Part shown: positions 50,457 through 59,526 of the stretch, piece after piece | Numbering within the stretch: the first letter of the stretch is position 1 | Layout: every line of letters starts with the position of its first letter | Assembly: GCF_002162355.1 (NCBI RefSeq) | Contig: NZ_CP021434.1 | Coordinates: forward strand, 2,791,001-2,855,000 | Source of the DNA: Tumebacillus avium | Lineage (GTDB): Bacteria > Bacillota > Bacilli > Tumebacillales > Tumebacillaceae | Length of the DNA: 64,000 bases | Direction: 5' to 3' | Translations under genes and position numbers: made by a program | Notes under the pieces: model-generated | Seen by the model: the letters and a program-made list of their open reading frames with translations, nothing else | Database searches by the model: none | What the model was told of the DNA's origin: nothing

Positions 50457-50735
50457 TTATTGTACGCTTTGCGGGTTGAAATATTGAAGCAGTGTGGTGT
50501 AGTGGCGCTGGTGCATTTCGCCGATCTGGGAGATCAGCTGCGCCACTTGCGGATCTTCGCATTCGCTTGCGTAGTGGGCGCATTTTTTCATCGCAAGGAG
50601 CTCCCAGGACATGTGGTCTTTGATGTAGTTGAAGTCTTTCGTCGAGAGCTGGCTGTACTGGCCGCCGAACTGCTGCTGGATCTGCTGCTTCATTTGCTGT
50701 TGCTGTTGTTGCTGCTGTTGTACTTGTTGATTCAT
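50457..50735 (-). CDS. Gln-rich small CotF-like coat protein
   Basis: 92 residues from the ATG at 50735, 10 nt after AGGAG; a GTG at 50744 is also in frame. The first 25 residues are almost all Gln (QQVQQQQQQQQQMKQQIQQQ), then a helical domain (DFNYIKDHMSWELLAMKKCAHYASECEDPQVAQLISQIGEMHQRHYTTLLQYF) resembling CotF helices. Probably a spore-coat or mother-cell protein encoded with the downstream CotF-like gene. Confidence 0.75.
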   Translation of the reverse strand: MNQQVQQQQQQQQQMKQQIQQQFGGQYSQLSTKDFNYIKDHMSWELLAMKKCAHYASECEDPQVAQLISQIGEMHQRHYTTLLQYFNPQSVQ

Positions 50736-50833
50736 AAGTCTCACGCTCCTTTTCCTCCTTACTATGGACAGCTTTTTTCAGCGGAATGAGTTGTATATAA
50801 TGGACGAAGAGACGCGAAATGGAGGAAGTGCCA

Positions 50834-51274
50834 ATGCCGTTTCACACCGGATTTCTCGGCAAATACGACAAGCGATATTACGAGGTCTATAAAAGCCCCG
50901 ACCCGATTGATCTGAAAGAGCTGGCCAAGCAGACTGAGCATCCTGCGAAATGCCGAGTGCTGATGACAGAAGAAGGCGAGCTGTACGCTTTTACCATCGA
51001 ATTGCTCCACGACCTCGCTGTGGCTGAGCTCGATGAGGAAGGAATCTCGGTCGTGTGCTTTTTCGATGATAATAAATTAGAAGTCGCCGACCTCGGAGAC
51101 TTGGAGATCGACGACATGAAAGCGGCTGTCAAGCGCGCGGAAGCAGGGTTTCGCAACATGGGATTTCGTGACGAGACCAGCGTGCGATTCGTGTTAAATC
51201 AAGGGCTTTGGGGCGATGAAACCTGCACTTTTCACGAAGTTGTCAACGGTGATTGGAAAAAAGTTCGCACGTAA
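50834..51274 (+). CDS. Protein of unknown function (146 aa)
   Basis: ATG at 50834 with GGAGGA 7 nt upstream. TATAAT lies at 50796. Acidic, soluble, no signal peptide; strand-rich middle (LYAFTIELLHDLAVAELDEEGISVVCFFDDNKLEVADLGDLEIDD). The promoter of the next gene begins within its 3' end. Family not recognised. Confidence 0.6.
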   Translation: MPFHTGFLGKYDKRYYEVYKSPDPIDLKELAKQTEHPAKCRVLMTEEGELYAFTIELLHDLAVAELDEEGISVVCFFDDNKLEVADLGDLEIDDMKAAVKRAEAGFRNMGFRDETSVRFVLNQGLWGDETCTFHEVVNGDWKKVRT

Positions 51275-51293
51275 GCAGGAATTGCTGTATAAT
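51264..51293 (+). promoter_or_regulatory. Promoter of the DEAD-box helicase leader
   Basis: TTCGCA (51264-51269), 18-nt spacer and TATAAT (51288-51293). The -35 lies in the end of the preceding gene. Confidence 0.5.
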
Positions 51294-51326
51294 GGTTCTT
51301 TGAGTGGCACAGAGCGGGCGGGTAGC

Positions 51327-51358
51327 AGAAGAGTGCTTAAAAAAGCTCTTCTTTTTTT
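51327..51358 (+). promoter_or_regulatory. Terminator-like hairpin (possible attenuator) in the helicase leader
   Basis: AGAAGAG...CTT and AAG CTCTTCT arms with a T-run of seven, between the candidate promoter and the helicase ATG at 51416. The placement suggests premature termination control of the leader, as in cold-shock helicase genes. Confidence 0.45.
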
Positions 51359-51415
51359 CTGCACAAATGGGCATGCTGTAACCAGTAAGGTTTTTGACAA
51401 ATAGGAGGAAAACGA

Positions 51416-53176
51416 ATGGCAACATTTCAAGAGCTGAATATACGAGAAGACATCATGAAATCCCTGGAAGAAATGGGTTTTGAGCAAGCGACCCCGATCC
51501 AAACGGAAACGATTCCGATCGCCCTCGCAGGGGACGACGTAATTGGTCAGGCACAAACGGGTACGGGTAAAACCGCAGCCTTTGTCATCCCGACCTTGTC
51601 GCGGATCGATATGGATAAAAAAGCGATTCAGGTGCTGGTCATGGCCCCGACTCGCGAGCTTGCGATCCAAGTATCGGAAGAGACTTCCCGACTTGGCAAG
51701 TACTCCCGCGTAAACGTTGTGCCGGTCTATGGCGGTCAACCGATCGACCGTCAGATCAAAGCGCTGAAGCGCAACCCGCAGATGATCATCGGTACGCCGG
51801 GACGTCTGCTCGACCACATCCGCCGCAAGACGGTCAACCTGAGCGAAGTACAGGTTGTCATCTTGGACGAAGCGGATGAAATGCTCGACATGGGCTTCCT
51901 CGAGGACATCGAATCGATCCTCGCAGAGATCCCGACCCAGCGCCAGACCCTGCTGTTCTCGGCGACCATGCCGGACCCGATCCGCCGTCTGGCGGAGCGC
52001 TTCATGCACTCCCCGAAAGTGGTGAAGATCCAACCGCAAGGCGTGACTGCGCCGAAGATTGCGCAGATCTACTATGAAGTCGCAGAGAAAAACAAAGTTG
52101 ATGCGCTGACTCGTCTGCTCGATGTTGAGTCCCCGGAGCTTGGCGTCATCTTCTGCCGCACCAAAAAAGGCGTAGACGAGCTGCAGCGCGTCCTGCAGAG
52201 CCGCGGCTACCTGGCAGCTGGTCTGCACGGCGACATGACCCAGCGTGAACGCGACCAGGTCATGCACACCTTCCGTCAGAGCACGATCGACCTGTTGATC
52301 GCAACCGACGTTGCGGCACGCGGTCTCGACGTCGAAGGCGTCACCCACGTCTTCAACTATGACATCCCGCAGGACGTCGACTCCTACGTCCACCGCATCG
52401 GCCGTACGGGCCGTGCTGGCCGTGAAGGCAAGGCGCTGACCCTGATCACCCCGCGTGAGTTCAAACTCCTGCGCATGATCGAGACGGCGATTGGCAAGCG
52501 CATCCACAAGTCCTTGCTGCCGACTTTGATGGAGCTCAAAGAACGCCAACAAGCGCGCATCATGGAAAAGCTGCTCGGTGAGATCGAAGAGACCGGTACT
52601 TCGCAATTTGAAGAACTGGCATCCGAACTGCTCGCACAGCACAACTCCGTAGCGGTGCTGGCAGCAGCGCTCAAGATCATCGGCGATGACCTCGTCGGCG
52701 ATCAAGAGCTGTCCTCCATCGACATGAGCTTGTCCGAAGTCGTCGACTTCTCCAAGCGCTTCCGTGAACAGCGCGGCACCACCGGCGGAGGCGGCGGCTA
52801 CGGCAACCGCGGCGGAGGCGGCGGTTACGGCAATCGTGGCGGAGGCGGCGGCTACCGTGGCGGCGGTGATCGTCGCAGCGGCGGCGGCGGTTACAAAAAA
52901 GGCCCGGGCGGCGGCGGTGGCGGTTACAGCAAAGACCGTCGTGCTTCCGGCGGTGGTACCGGTACCGGTACCGGCGGCAGCAGCTACGGCAACCGTGAAG
53001 GCGGCGGCTACGGTGAAAAGCGTGGCGGCGGTTACGGCGAGAAGCGCAGCGGCGGCTACGGCAACCGTGAAGGCGGCGGCTACGGCAACCGTGAAGGCGG
53101 CGGTTACGGCAACCGTGAAGGCAACCGCGAAGGCAGCCGTGACGGTGGCGGCGGACGTCGTCGCACCCACTTCTAA
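51416..53176 (+). CDS. DEAD-box ATP-dependent RNA helicase (CshA-like)
   Basis: 586 residues. Q-motif GFEQATPIQTETIP, motif I AQTGTGKT, Ia PTRELA, Ib TPGRLLD, II DEAD, III SAT, V ATDVAARGLDV, VI HRIGRTGRAGR. From about residue 454 the protein becomes a 130-residue Gly/Tyr/Arg-rich tail with GGGYGNR and GGGYGEKR units, an RGG-like RNA-binding region. CshA-type enzymes unwind RNA in cold adaptation, mRNA decay and ribosome assembly. AGGAGG precedes the ATG, and a leader hairpin may regulate it. Confidence 0.93.
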   Translation: MATFQELNIREDIMKSLEEMGFEQATPIQTETIPIALAGDDVIGQAQTGTGKTAAFVIPTLSRIDMDKKAIQVLVMAPTRELAIQVSEETSRLGKYSRVNVVPVYGGQPIDRQIKALKRNPQMIIGTPGRLLDHIRRKTVNLSEVQVVILDEADEMLDMGFLEDIESILAEIPTQRQTLLFSATMPDPIRRLAERFMHSPKVVKIQPQGVTAPKIAQIYYEVAEKNKVDALTRLLDVESPELGVIFCRTKKGVDELQRVLQSRGYLAAGLHGDMTQRERDQVMHTFRQSTIDLLIATDVAARGLDVEGVTHVFNYDIPQDVDSYVHRIGRTGRAGREGKALTLITPREFKLLRMIETAIGKRIHKSLLPTLMELKERQQARIMEKLLGEIEETGTSQFEELASELLAQHNSVAVLAAALKIIGDDLVGDQELSSIDMSLSEVVDFSKRFREQRGTTGGGGGYGNRGGGGGYGNRGGGGGYRGGGDRRSGGGGYKKGPGGGGGGYSKDRRASGGGTGTGTGGSSYGNREGGGYGEKRGGGYGEKRSGGYGNREGGGYGNREGGGYGNREGNREGSRDGGGGRRRTHF

Positions 53177-53186
53177 GATTCCATCT

Positions 53187-53213
53187 GCACATCCTCCGGT
53201 TCGGGGGATGTGC
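53187..53213 (+). terminator. Terminator after the helicase gene
   Basis: GCACATCC-CC and GG-GGATGTGC arms with a short T-rich run; the helicase stop is 11 bases upstream. Confidence 0.7.
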
Positions 53214-53247
53214 TTCTTTATACGCCCAGACAAGGGGAGGAGAACTC

Positions 53248-54432
53248 ATGCAAAAGCTGGAATCCCTGCTGACCCGACTGATCGGCGAAGGTCTGCTGAC
53301 ACAGGCGACGCTGAGCAATGTCCGCCAAAAAGACCCGGCATCGTTCAACAAAGTGTCGCTCAAGCCGGTTCTGCTTAAAAATGAGCTGAAATATCAGTTC
53401 ACCTATCACTACGCCAACAAGACCACCAACGAAAATCTCTCGCCGGGCGAGACGGAGCAGAAGATTACCGGGCTCCTGCAAACGGTGTTCCGCCAAGCCC
53501 TCTTACATAGCACAGAAGCTGACCATCAAGTCCTGATCTCCAAAAAAGGCAGCGTGACTATCCTCCACCAAAAGCCGACCAAAGCAGCGGTTGAACTGTC
53601 CCACAACCGCAAGAAGAAGTATCTGCTCGAAGAAGGGAAGCCCGTCCCGTTCCTCATCGAGCTTGGCGTCATGAACAAAGAGGGCAAAGTCCTGGCCAAA
53701 AAATACGACAAGTTCAAGCAGATCAATCGCTTCCTTGAGATGCTCGACGATGTGGTGCCATACCTCCAAAAAGACCGCACCTTAAACATCATCGACTTCG
53801 GCTGCGGCAAGTCCTACCTGACTTTTGCCCTCTACCATTACCTCAAAGAAGAGCAAGGATTTGAGCTCAACGTGATCGGGCTTGACCTCAAGCAAGATGT
53901 GATCAGCCATTGCAATGCGTTGGCGGTCTCGCTCAACTACAACAACCTCAAATTCCTGCACGGCGATATCAACCAATACAACGAGCTCGACCAAGTCGAC
54001 ATGGTCGTCACCTTGCATGCCTGTGATACGGCCACCGATGCAGCGCTGGAAAAAGCGGTGCGCTGGGGGGCGGATGTGATCTTGTCGGTGCCGTGCTGTC
54101 AGCATGAGCTAAACACGCAGATCGAAAACAACACGCTCACCACCATGCTTCAGCACGGCCTGATCAAAGAGCGTTTCGCCGCGCTTGCCACCGATTCTGT
54201 CCGAGCCCAGATTCTCGATCTGGTCGGCTACAAAACCCAGCTCCTCGAGTTCATCGACCTCGAGCACACGCCGAAAAACATCCTGATTCGAGCGGTCAAG
54301 CACGACGGCAAAGCGGACCTGCAAAAGATCGCCGACAGCTATCTTGAGTTCAAAAGATTCCTGAACATCAATCCCTATCTGGAAGTTGTCCTCAAAGACA
54401 AGCTAGAACCGATCTTTTCCGCCCGCAAATAA
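53248..54432 (+). CDS. SAM-dependent methyltransferase (Methyltransf_32-like)
   Basis: 394 residues, AAGGGGAGG upstream. N-terminal domain of about 160 residues of unknown role, then a Rossmann methyltransferase domain: IIDFGCGKSYLTFALYHYL, VIGLDLKQDVISHCNALA, MVVTLHACDTATDAALEKAV, SVPCCQHELN. The CCxHE-like loop is typical for this RNA- or glutathione-type methyltransferase group. Substrate unknown. Confidence 0.85.
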   Translation: MQKLESLLTRLIGEGLLTQATLSNVRQKDPASFNKVSLKPVLLKNELKYQFTYHYANKTTNENLSPGETEQKITGLLQTVFRQALLHSTEADHQVLISKKGSVTILHQKPTKAAVELSHNRKKKYLLEEGKPVPFLIELGVMNKEGKVLAKKYDKFKQINRFLEMLDDVVPYLQKDRTLNIIDFGCGKSYLTFALYHYLKEEQGFELNVIGLDLKQDVISHCNALAVSLNYNNLKFLHGDINQYNELDQVDMVVTLHACDTATDAALEKAVRWGADVILSVPCCQHELNTQIENNTLTTMLQHGLIKERFAALATDSVRAQILDLVGYKTQLLEFIDLEHTPKNILIRAVKHDGKADLQKIADSYLEFKRFLNINPYLEVVLKDKLEPIFSARK

Positions 54433-54442
54433 CAAGCACAAC

Positions 54443-54484
54443 AAAAAAGAGCGCAGCGTCTATCCAAAGACGTGCGCTCTTTTT
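54443..54484. terminator. Bidirectional terminator
   Basis: GAGCGCA-CGTCT and AGACG-TGCGCTC arms with A6 and T6; it overlaps the end of the convergent thiO gene. Confidence 0.85.
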
Positions 54485-55593
54485 AATGAAAATGCTTCTA
54501 GATCGACCGAAGTCTCTTTCCCGGTCAGCAGTTCCGCCATCACCAACCCTGTGATCGCCGACAGCAGCACCCCGTTCCGGAAATGCCCGGATGCCACATA
54601 AAGTCCGTCGATCCCAGGTACAGAGCCGAGGTAAGGCATGCCATCCCGCGATCCCGGCCGCAACCCGGCCAGCGGTGTCGAGAAGGGGAGATCGCCAAGC
54701 GAGGGCAGCAACTCCACCGCCTGTGTAGATAAGCTCGCCAGCGAACGCAGGTTCGGCCTCCGGTCAAATCCAGCCTGCTGCTCCTCCGTCGCTCCTACAT
54801 ACACCTGCCCATTTTTCTTTGGCAAAATGTAGCACCCGTGCGTATAGATCGTAAACGGAGTCGGAGGCGAGTAGGAGTCAAGCAAAAACGACTGCCCCTT
54901 CACTGGAAAAACAGGCAGATCCAGCCCCAACTGCCGAGCCAGCAGCCCTGACCATGCTCCGGCTGCCACGATCACCCGATCCGCCCGAATCACGCCGTCC
55001 GCCGTCTTCACCCCGGCCACCGCGCCATGTTCCTGCAGGAAGCCCATCATCGGCGTGTGCTCAAAAATCCGCACCCCCAGCCGTTTCGCCGAAGCAGCCA
55101 AAGCCAGCAAAAGCTGTGGATTGCGCACCTGATGATCATCCGGCAGATACAGGGCACCATATCTCGGAGACACTAGGTCCCCCATCTCTCCGCGCAGATC
55201 TTCATCCTCAAACCACACGGCGCGCTGCCCGCACTCGGTCTGCCATCTCTGCCGTTCCAACAGGGCCGCCCGGTCATCCTCATCGACCGCGATGCGGAAG
55301 ATCCCCGGCGTGTGCAGTTCCATATCGATGCCCGAGATGTCCAGCAACTCCTCCCGCAGCTTGGGGAACAGCGCCCGGCTTTTCACGCCCAGCTCATACA
55401 TCGGGCCCGGTGCGGTCATCTCCACCTGCGCCCCGAGCATCCCGGCGCCGGCCCGCGTCGACTGCGAGCCCAGCGTTTCCTTCTCCAGCACGATCACATC
55501 GACTCCGGCCTTGGCGAGCTCATACGCGATGGCGCAACCGATCACGCCGCCGCCAACGATCAGCGTGTCCGTCTGGTGAGTTGTTCCCATCAT
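54460..55593 (-). CDS. thiO: Glycine oxidase
   Basis: 377 residues. FAD motif TLIVGGGVIGCAIAYELAKAGVDVIVLEKE, RAGAGMLGAQVE, LFPKLREELLDISGIDMEL, YLPDDHQVRNPQLLLAL and the C-terminal GLYVASGHFRNGVLLSAITG match ThiO. It oxidises glycine to iminoacetate, the nitrogen donor for the thiamine thiazole ring. It follows tenI by 15 bp; thiS, thiG, thiF and thiD are not here. Confidence 0.9.
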   Translation of the reverse strand: MMGTTHQTDTLIVGGGVIGCAIAYELAKAGVDVIVLEKETLGSQSTRAGAGMLGAQVEMTAPGPMYELGVKSRALFPKLREELLDISGIDMELHTPGIFRIAVDEDDRAALLERQRWQTECGQRAVWFEDEDLRGEMGDLVSPRYGALYLPDDHQVRNPQLLLALAASAKRLGVRIFEHTPMMGFLQEHGAVAGVKTADGVIRADRVIVAAGAWSGLLARQLGLDLPVFPVKGQSFLLDSYSPPTPFTIYTHGCYILPKKNGQVYVGATEEQQAGFDRRPNLRSLASLSTQAVELLPSLGDLPFSTPLAGLRPGSRDGMPYLGSVPGIDGLYVASGHFRNGVLLSAITGLVMAELLTGKETSVDLEAFSLKRAHVFG

Positions 55594-55608
55594 GATGACT
55601 TCCCCTTT

Positions 55609-56268
55609 CTAATAACCGCCCGGCAGCTCATGGAGCGGACGGTGTGCAGAAGCGTCCATCTTCTCCCGCAGCGCCAATGCCGCCCGTTTTGGATCGCCGT
55701 CCGCCATCACCGCCGATATGACCGCAATGCCGGCAGCGCCCGTCGCCAGCACATCCTCGATGTTGTCGGTGGTGATCCCGCCGATCGCCAGCACCGGAAT
55801 CTCCACCGCTTCGACGACCTTGCGCAATGCATCCAGCCCGCGCGGCGGGAGGCCAGGCTTCGACCCGGTCGCAAAAATATGCCCGTATGTGATATACGTT
55901 GCCCCTTGCTCCTGAGCGTCCAGCGCTTCCTCCACACTATGTACCGAGCACCCGATCCACTTTTCCGGGAGAAACAACGGTCTGGCCGATGCAATCGGCA
56001 AACTCTTCGCCGCCAAATGCACGCCGCCCGCATCTAAGGCCAGCGCCACATCCGCCCGGTCATTGATCAGGAGCCGCCCGCCTTCCTGTTGAATCAACGG
56101 ATGGATCTCCGCGCCGAGCCGAAACAGATCGAGGGCAGGGGCTGATTTATAACGAAGCTGAATCACGTCCGCGCCGCCTTGCACGGCCAGCCGAACGATC
56201 GTTTTTAACTCTTCCACCTGACGAATCCCGTCAGTTATGACATGCAATTGAAAGGCGCTTCTCGTCAT
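55609..56268 (-). CDS. tenI: TenI/ThiE-type protein (thiazole tautomerase-like)
   Basis: 219 residues from the ATG at 56268; the upstream open frame to 56349 has no ribosome site. TIM-barrel motifs DVIQLRYKSAP, LLINDRADVALALDAGGVHL, YGHIFATGSKPGLPPRGLD and AIGGITTDNIEDVLATGAAGIAVISAVM. GHIF in place of the ThiE GPVF/GP-type loop, and the partner thiO, favour TenI, which aromatises the thiazole phosphate, over ThiE. No THI-box riboswitch was found upstream. Confidence 0.8.
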   Translation of the reverse strand: MTRSAFQLHVITDGIRQVEELKTIVRLAVQGGADVIQLRYKSAPALDLFRLGAEIHPLIQQEGGRLLINDRADVALALDAGGVHLAAKSLPIASARPLFLPEKWIGCSVHSVEEALDAQEQGATYITYGHIFATGSKPGLPPRGLDALRKVVEAVEIPVLAIGGITTDNIEDVLATGAAGIAVISAVMADGDPKRAALALREKMDASAHRPLHELPGGY

Positions 56269-56443
56269 CACAAGCGACCCACTTTCTGTAGAAAGAATAC
56301 GTTCACAAAAACTGCCGCCATTGTACCATCCTGTCAAAAGAGCCGTCAATCAAGGAAGAGTCGTGCAGGGCGTGACTCCGCCGGTTTTTCTAGGTACAAT
56401 ATAGAATGGGTATTTGTTCCTATCAGAGGAGGTTTATCTTACC

Positions 56444-56878
56444 ATGTTCATCACAGATCAACATCGCACGCAGATTCGCAGCTACTTGGACGTGATGGAG
56501 AAACAAGCCGACGTTCTCCGCACCCTGAAGGAGCATGCGTCCGAAGAGTTTGCCGCACAGCCCGTGCTGCAGGCCGCTGCGGAGCGCGCCTTACATATCG
56601 CGCTGGAATGTCTCACCGACATCGGCAACATCATCATCGACGCGCTGATCATGCGCGACCCGGCGAGCTACGAAGACATCTTCCTCATTCTGACCGAAGA
56701 AGGTGTGTTCGAACAAATGTTCGGAGATCATTTCCTCGAAGCGGTGCGCTTCCGCAAAACGCTGGTGCACGACTACCGCGACCTGACTGCCGACAGCGTG
56801 TACCGCGTGGTGCAGGCGCATGCGGACGATTTTGAGTTCATCAAGGCCTCGATCGCTAAGTATGTGCAGCTGTCCTAG
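56444..56878 (+). CDS. HepT-like DUF86 protein
   Basis: 144 residues from the ATG at 56444 (AGAGGAGG about 11 nt upstream). All-helical; the motif RFRKTLVHDYRDL matches the HepT/DUF86 RX(4-6)HXY signature of the higher eukaryotes and prokaryotes nucleotide-binding RNase fold. Its usual antitoxin partner MntA is not adjacent; it resembles the stand-alone Bacillus YutE type. Toxin activity is uncertain. Confidence 0.82.
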   Translation: MFITDQHRTQIRSYLDVMEKQADVLRTLKEHASEEFAAQPVLQAAAERALHIALECLTDIGNIIIDALIMRDPASYEDIFLILTEEGVFEQMFGDHFLEAVRFRKTLVHDYRDLTADSVYRVVQAHADDFEFIKASIAKYVQLS

Positions 56879-56892
56879 GAACCGGGTGCGCG

Positions 56893-57882
56893 ATGAATTC
56901 TAACAACGGAATCACAGTCGAACACCTCAGCAAGCATTTCAAAGTGCACGAGCGTGAAGCCGGACTCAGCGGCGCGTGGAGATCTTTGTTTAACCGCAAG
57001 TTCCGCATGGTCGAAGCGGTCGATGACATCTCCTTTACGATTCAGCCGGGCGAAATCGTCGGATTCCTCGGCCCCAACGGTGCAGGCAAAACGACCACGA
57101 TGAAAATGCTCACCGGGCTCTTGTACCCAACCGCCGGCAAAATCGAAGTCGGCGGCTTCGTCCCGTTTGAGCAGAAGGCTGACTTCAAGCGCCGCATCAC
57201 CCTCGTCATGGGGCAGAAATCCCAGCTGATCTGGGACTTGCCCGCCTCGGAGACCTTTCTGGTCAACCAGGCGATCTACGAGATCCCCGATGACCAGTTC
57301 CAAGAGATCCTCGGCGAGCTGACCGACCTGCTCGACCTCACGCCTTTGCTCAAAAAGCCGGTGCGCAACCTGTCGCTTGGTGAGCGGATGAAATGCGAGC
57401 TGGCCGCGTCGCTTTTGCACCGACCCGACATCGTGTTTCTGGATGAACCGACGATCGGGCTGGACGTCAACATGCAGGAGGCGGTGCGCAAGTTTATCCA
57501 GCAGTACAACGAGCGCTTCAACGCCACGTTCCTGCTGACTTCGCACTACATGGCCGACGTGACGGCGCTGTGCAAGCGGGTGATCATCATCAACCACGGC
57601 AAGCTCTTGTTCGACGGTGACCTGGGACGTTTGGCGACCGATTTGGCTCCGTACAAAGTAGCCAAGCTGGTGCTGTCCGAGCAAGTGCCGCACAGCGTGC
57701 TGGAAAACTTCGGGGAAGTGCTGCAAAGCGACAACCTGCAAGTTTCGATCAAACTCCCGCGCGCAGACGTTTCGGCGCTGTCGGCACAAATTCTGGCGCA
57801 GCTGCCGGTGCAGGATTTTACGGTGGAAGATCCGTCGATGGAAGATGTGATCGGGCTGGCCTTTGAGAGGTCTGGAGCATGA
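56893..57882 (+). CDS. ABC transporter, ATP-binding protein
   Basis: 329 residues. Walker A GPNGAGKTTTMKMLTG, Q-loop ITLVMGQKSQLIWD, signature LSLGERMKCELAASLL, Walker B DIVFLDEPTIGLD and the H-loop SHYM. The MKCELAASL variant and the C-terminal extension are typical of the DUF990 exporters. It overlaps the following permease start by four bases. Substrate unknown. Confidence 0.9.
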   Translation: MNSNNGITVEHLSKHFKVHEREAGLSGAWRSLFNRKFRMVEAVDDISFTIQPGEIVGFLGPNGAGKTTTMKMLTGLLYPTAGKIEVGGFVPFEQKADFKRRITLVMGQKSQLIWDLPASETFLVNQAIYEIPDDQFQEILGELTDLLDLTPLLKKPVRNLSLGERMKCELAASLLHRPDIVFLDEPTIGLDVNMQEAVRKFIQQYNERFNATFLLTSHYMADVTALCKRVIIINHGKLLFDGDLGRLATDLAPYKVAKLVLSEQVPHSVLENFGEVLQSDNLQVSIKLPRADVSALSAQILAQLPVQDFTVEDPSMEDVIGLAFERSGA

Positions 57883-58688
57883 ATGCGGCGCAGCGGTTGT
57901 GTCGCGTCTATGCCCGGATGATGAAAGTGCATTGGGCGATTTTGCTCGAATATCGAGGCGATACGTTTTTCTATATGCTCGGTTCTTTTATTTCACCGCT
58001 TGTGACGCTGGCGGTCTGGCTGACCATCTCCGAAAACGGAACGGTCGGCAGCTATAGCCAGCGCGATTTTATCCTCTACTTTTTAGCTGTGATGTTTGTT
58101 TCGAGGCTGGCGGCGCATTGGGAACCGTGGGAGATGGAAGAGCGCATGCGGGATGGCTCCTTGTCCAACTATCTGCTGCGGCCGTCGGCGTATTTTCACT
58201 GGCGCTTTGCGGAGAACCTGGTCTACAAGCTGTTCTATGGCGCGCTGATGCTGGCGGCGTGGGCGATCGCCTGGCCGTTTTTTGAAGTGGTGCGGATTCC
58301 TTTGGAGCCGGGCTATCTCGCTGTCTTCTTGTCGACGGTGCTGCTGGCGGTGATGATCCGCTACATGATGGGCTTTTGCCTGTCGATGCTCGCCTTTTGG
58401 ACGACGCGGATGATGGCGATTTTCAACCTTGTCATGCTCGCCGACCAGTTTATCTCCGGGCGGATCGCGCCGTATGCGCTGTTGCCGGAGTGGGTGCAGC
58501 AGGTGTCGAACTGGCTGCCGTTCTATTGGACGATGGGTTTCCCGGTCGATGTGATCACCGGCAAAGTCACCGGCGGGGACGTGTGGTTTGGTCTCGGCGT
58601 GCAGGTCTTCTGGCAGGTGCTGTTCATCGTGCTGTATTTTGTGATGTGGAACCGCGGCATGCGGAAGTACAGTGCGGTGGGAGGTTGA
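57879..58688 (+). CDS. ABC-2-type permease (COG4587-like)
   Basis: 269 residues, six membrane segments. The pattern ILLEYRGDTFFYMLGSFISPLVTLAVW, EERMRDGSLSNYLLRPSAYFHWRF and FVMWNRGMRKYSAVGG is that of the YbhF-type exporter permeases. Co-transcribed and translationally coupled with the ATPase (ATGA overlap). Confidence 0.88.
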   Translation: MNAAQRLCRVYARMMKVHWAILLEYRGDTFFYMLGSFISPLVTLAVWLTISENGTVGSYSQRDFILYFLAVMFVSRLAAHWEPWEMEERMRDGSLSNYLLRPSAYFHWRFAENLVYKLFYGALMLAAWAIAWPFFEVVRIPLEPGYLAVFLSTVLLAVMIRYMMGFCLSMLAFWTTRMMAIFNLVMLADQFISGRIAPYALLPEWVQQVSNWLPFYWTMGFPVDVITGKVTGGDVWFGLGVQVFWQVLFIVLYFVMWNRGMRKYSAVGG

Positions 58689-58692
58689 GAGG

Positions 58693-59478
58693 ATGAAATA
58701 TTTCCGATTGCTCAAGGAGTTTATCCGCGCCGCTGTCGTCGAGGAGTTCGAGTACCGCTCGAATTTCTTCGCCAATGTGCTGGGGACGGTGTCGGGGCTG
58801 TTTTTTGCCTTGCTGACCTTACAGGTGTTCTTCCTGCAGACCGAACAGATCGGCGGCTGGTCGTTTGAGCAGGTGCTGGTGCTGCTTGGGGTGTTTAACG
58901 CCTTGAGCGGCGTCGTGAGCATGGTGCTGCGCCCGAACATTGGACGAATCGTTCAGCATATCAGAAAAGGTACGCTCGATTTCATTTTGACCAAGCCGGT
59001 GGACAGTCAGTTCTTCATCTCGTTTCGGCACATCGTCTTTTGGCCGATCACCGATGTGCTGGTCGGCTTTGGGATGATCTTATATGGCGGCTGGCAGATG
59101 GGTGTTGTCCTGTCGCCGCTGAACATCGCCTGGTTCCTGGTGATCTTTTTCGCCGCGGTGGTGACGTTGTATTCCTTGTGGTTCTTGATGATGACCTTGT
59201 CGTTTTGGTTTGTGAAAGTCGAGAACTTGACGATGGTGTTTATGTCGCTGTTTGAGACGGCGCGCTTCCCGGTACAGGTCTACAAAGGCTGGCTGCGCGT
59301 GCTCTTGACCTACCTGTTTCCCGTCGCCGTGCTGACGACCTTTCCGGCCGCAGCGTTCACCGGCGGGCTGACTTGGCACGAGGCGACGATCTCGCTGGTG
59401 ATGGCCGGTGGGTTGCTGGTGCTGTCGAGAGTGTTTTGGAAGACAGCGTTGCGCAACTACCAGTCGGCGAGCAGCTAA
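58693..59478 (+). CDS. ABC-2-type permease (COG3694-like)
   Basis: 261 residues from the ATG at 58693 with GGGAGGTTGAGAGG upstream; the previous gene ends five bases earlier. Six membrane segments, EEFEYRSNFFANVLGTVSGLFFALLTLQVF and RIVQHIRKGTLDFILTKPVDSQFFI. With the other permease it probably forms a heterodimeric exporter. Confidence 0.88.
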   Translation: MKYFRLLKEFIRAAVVEEFEYRSNFFANVLGTVSGLFFALLTLQVFFLQTEQIGGWSFEQVLVLLGVFNALSGVVSMVLRPNIGRIVQHIRKGTLDFILTKPVDSQFFISFRHIVFWPITDVLVGFGMILYGGWQMGVVLSPLNIAWFLVIFFAAVVTLYSLWFLMMTLSFWFVKVENLTMVFMSLFETARFPVQVYKGWLRVLLTYLFPVAVLTTFPAAAFTGGLTWHEATISLVMAGGLLVLSRVFWKTALRNYQSASS

Positions 59479-59496
59479 ATCTTATGTTGGGCAGGG

Positions 59497-59526
59497 AAAA
59501 AGGGAGTCATTACGACTCCCCTTTTG
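59497..59526. terminator. Bidirectional terminator
   Basis: AAAAAGGGAGTC and GACTCCCCTTTT arms; it ends the ABC operon and overlaps the convergent LysM-3D gene end. Confidence 0.85.

Noticed and set aside
51194..53233. 679-residue minus-strand ORF full of Ala/Val/Thr
   Set aside because: Antisense shadow of the helicase and its Gly-rich tail in GC-rich DNA.
56269..56443. TPP riboswitch before tenI-thiO
   Set aside because: No CTGAGA or other THI-box core could be read on the minus strand.
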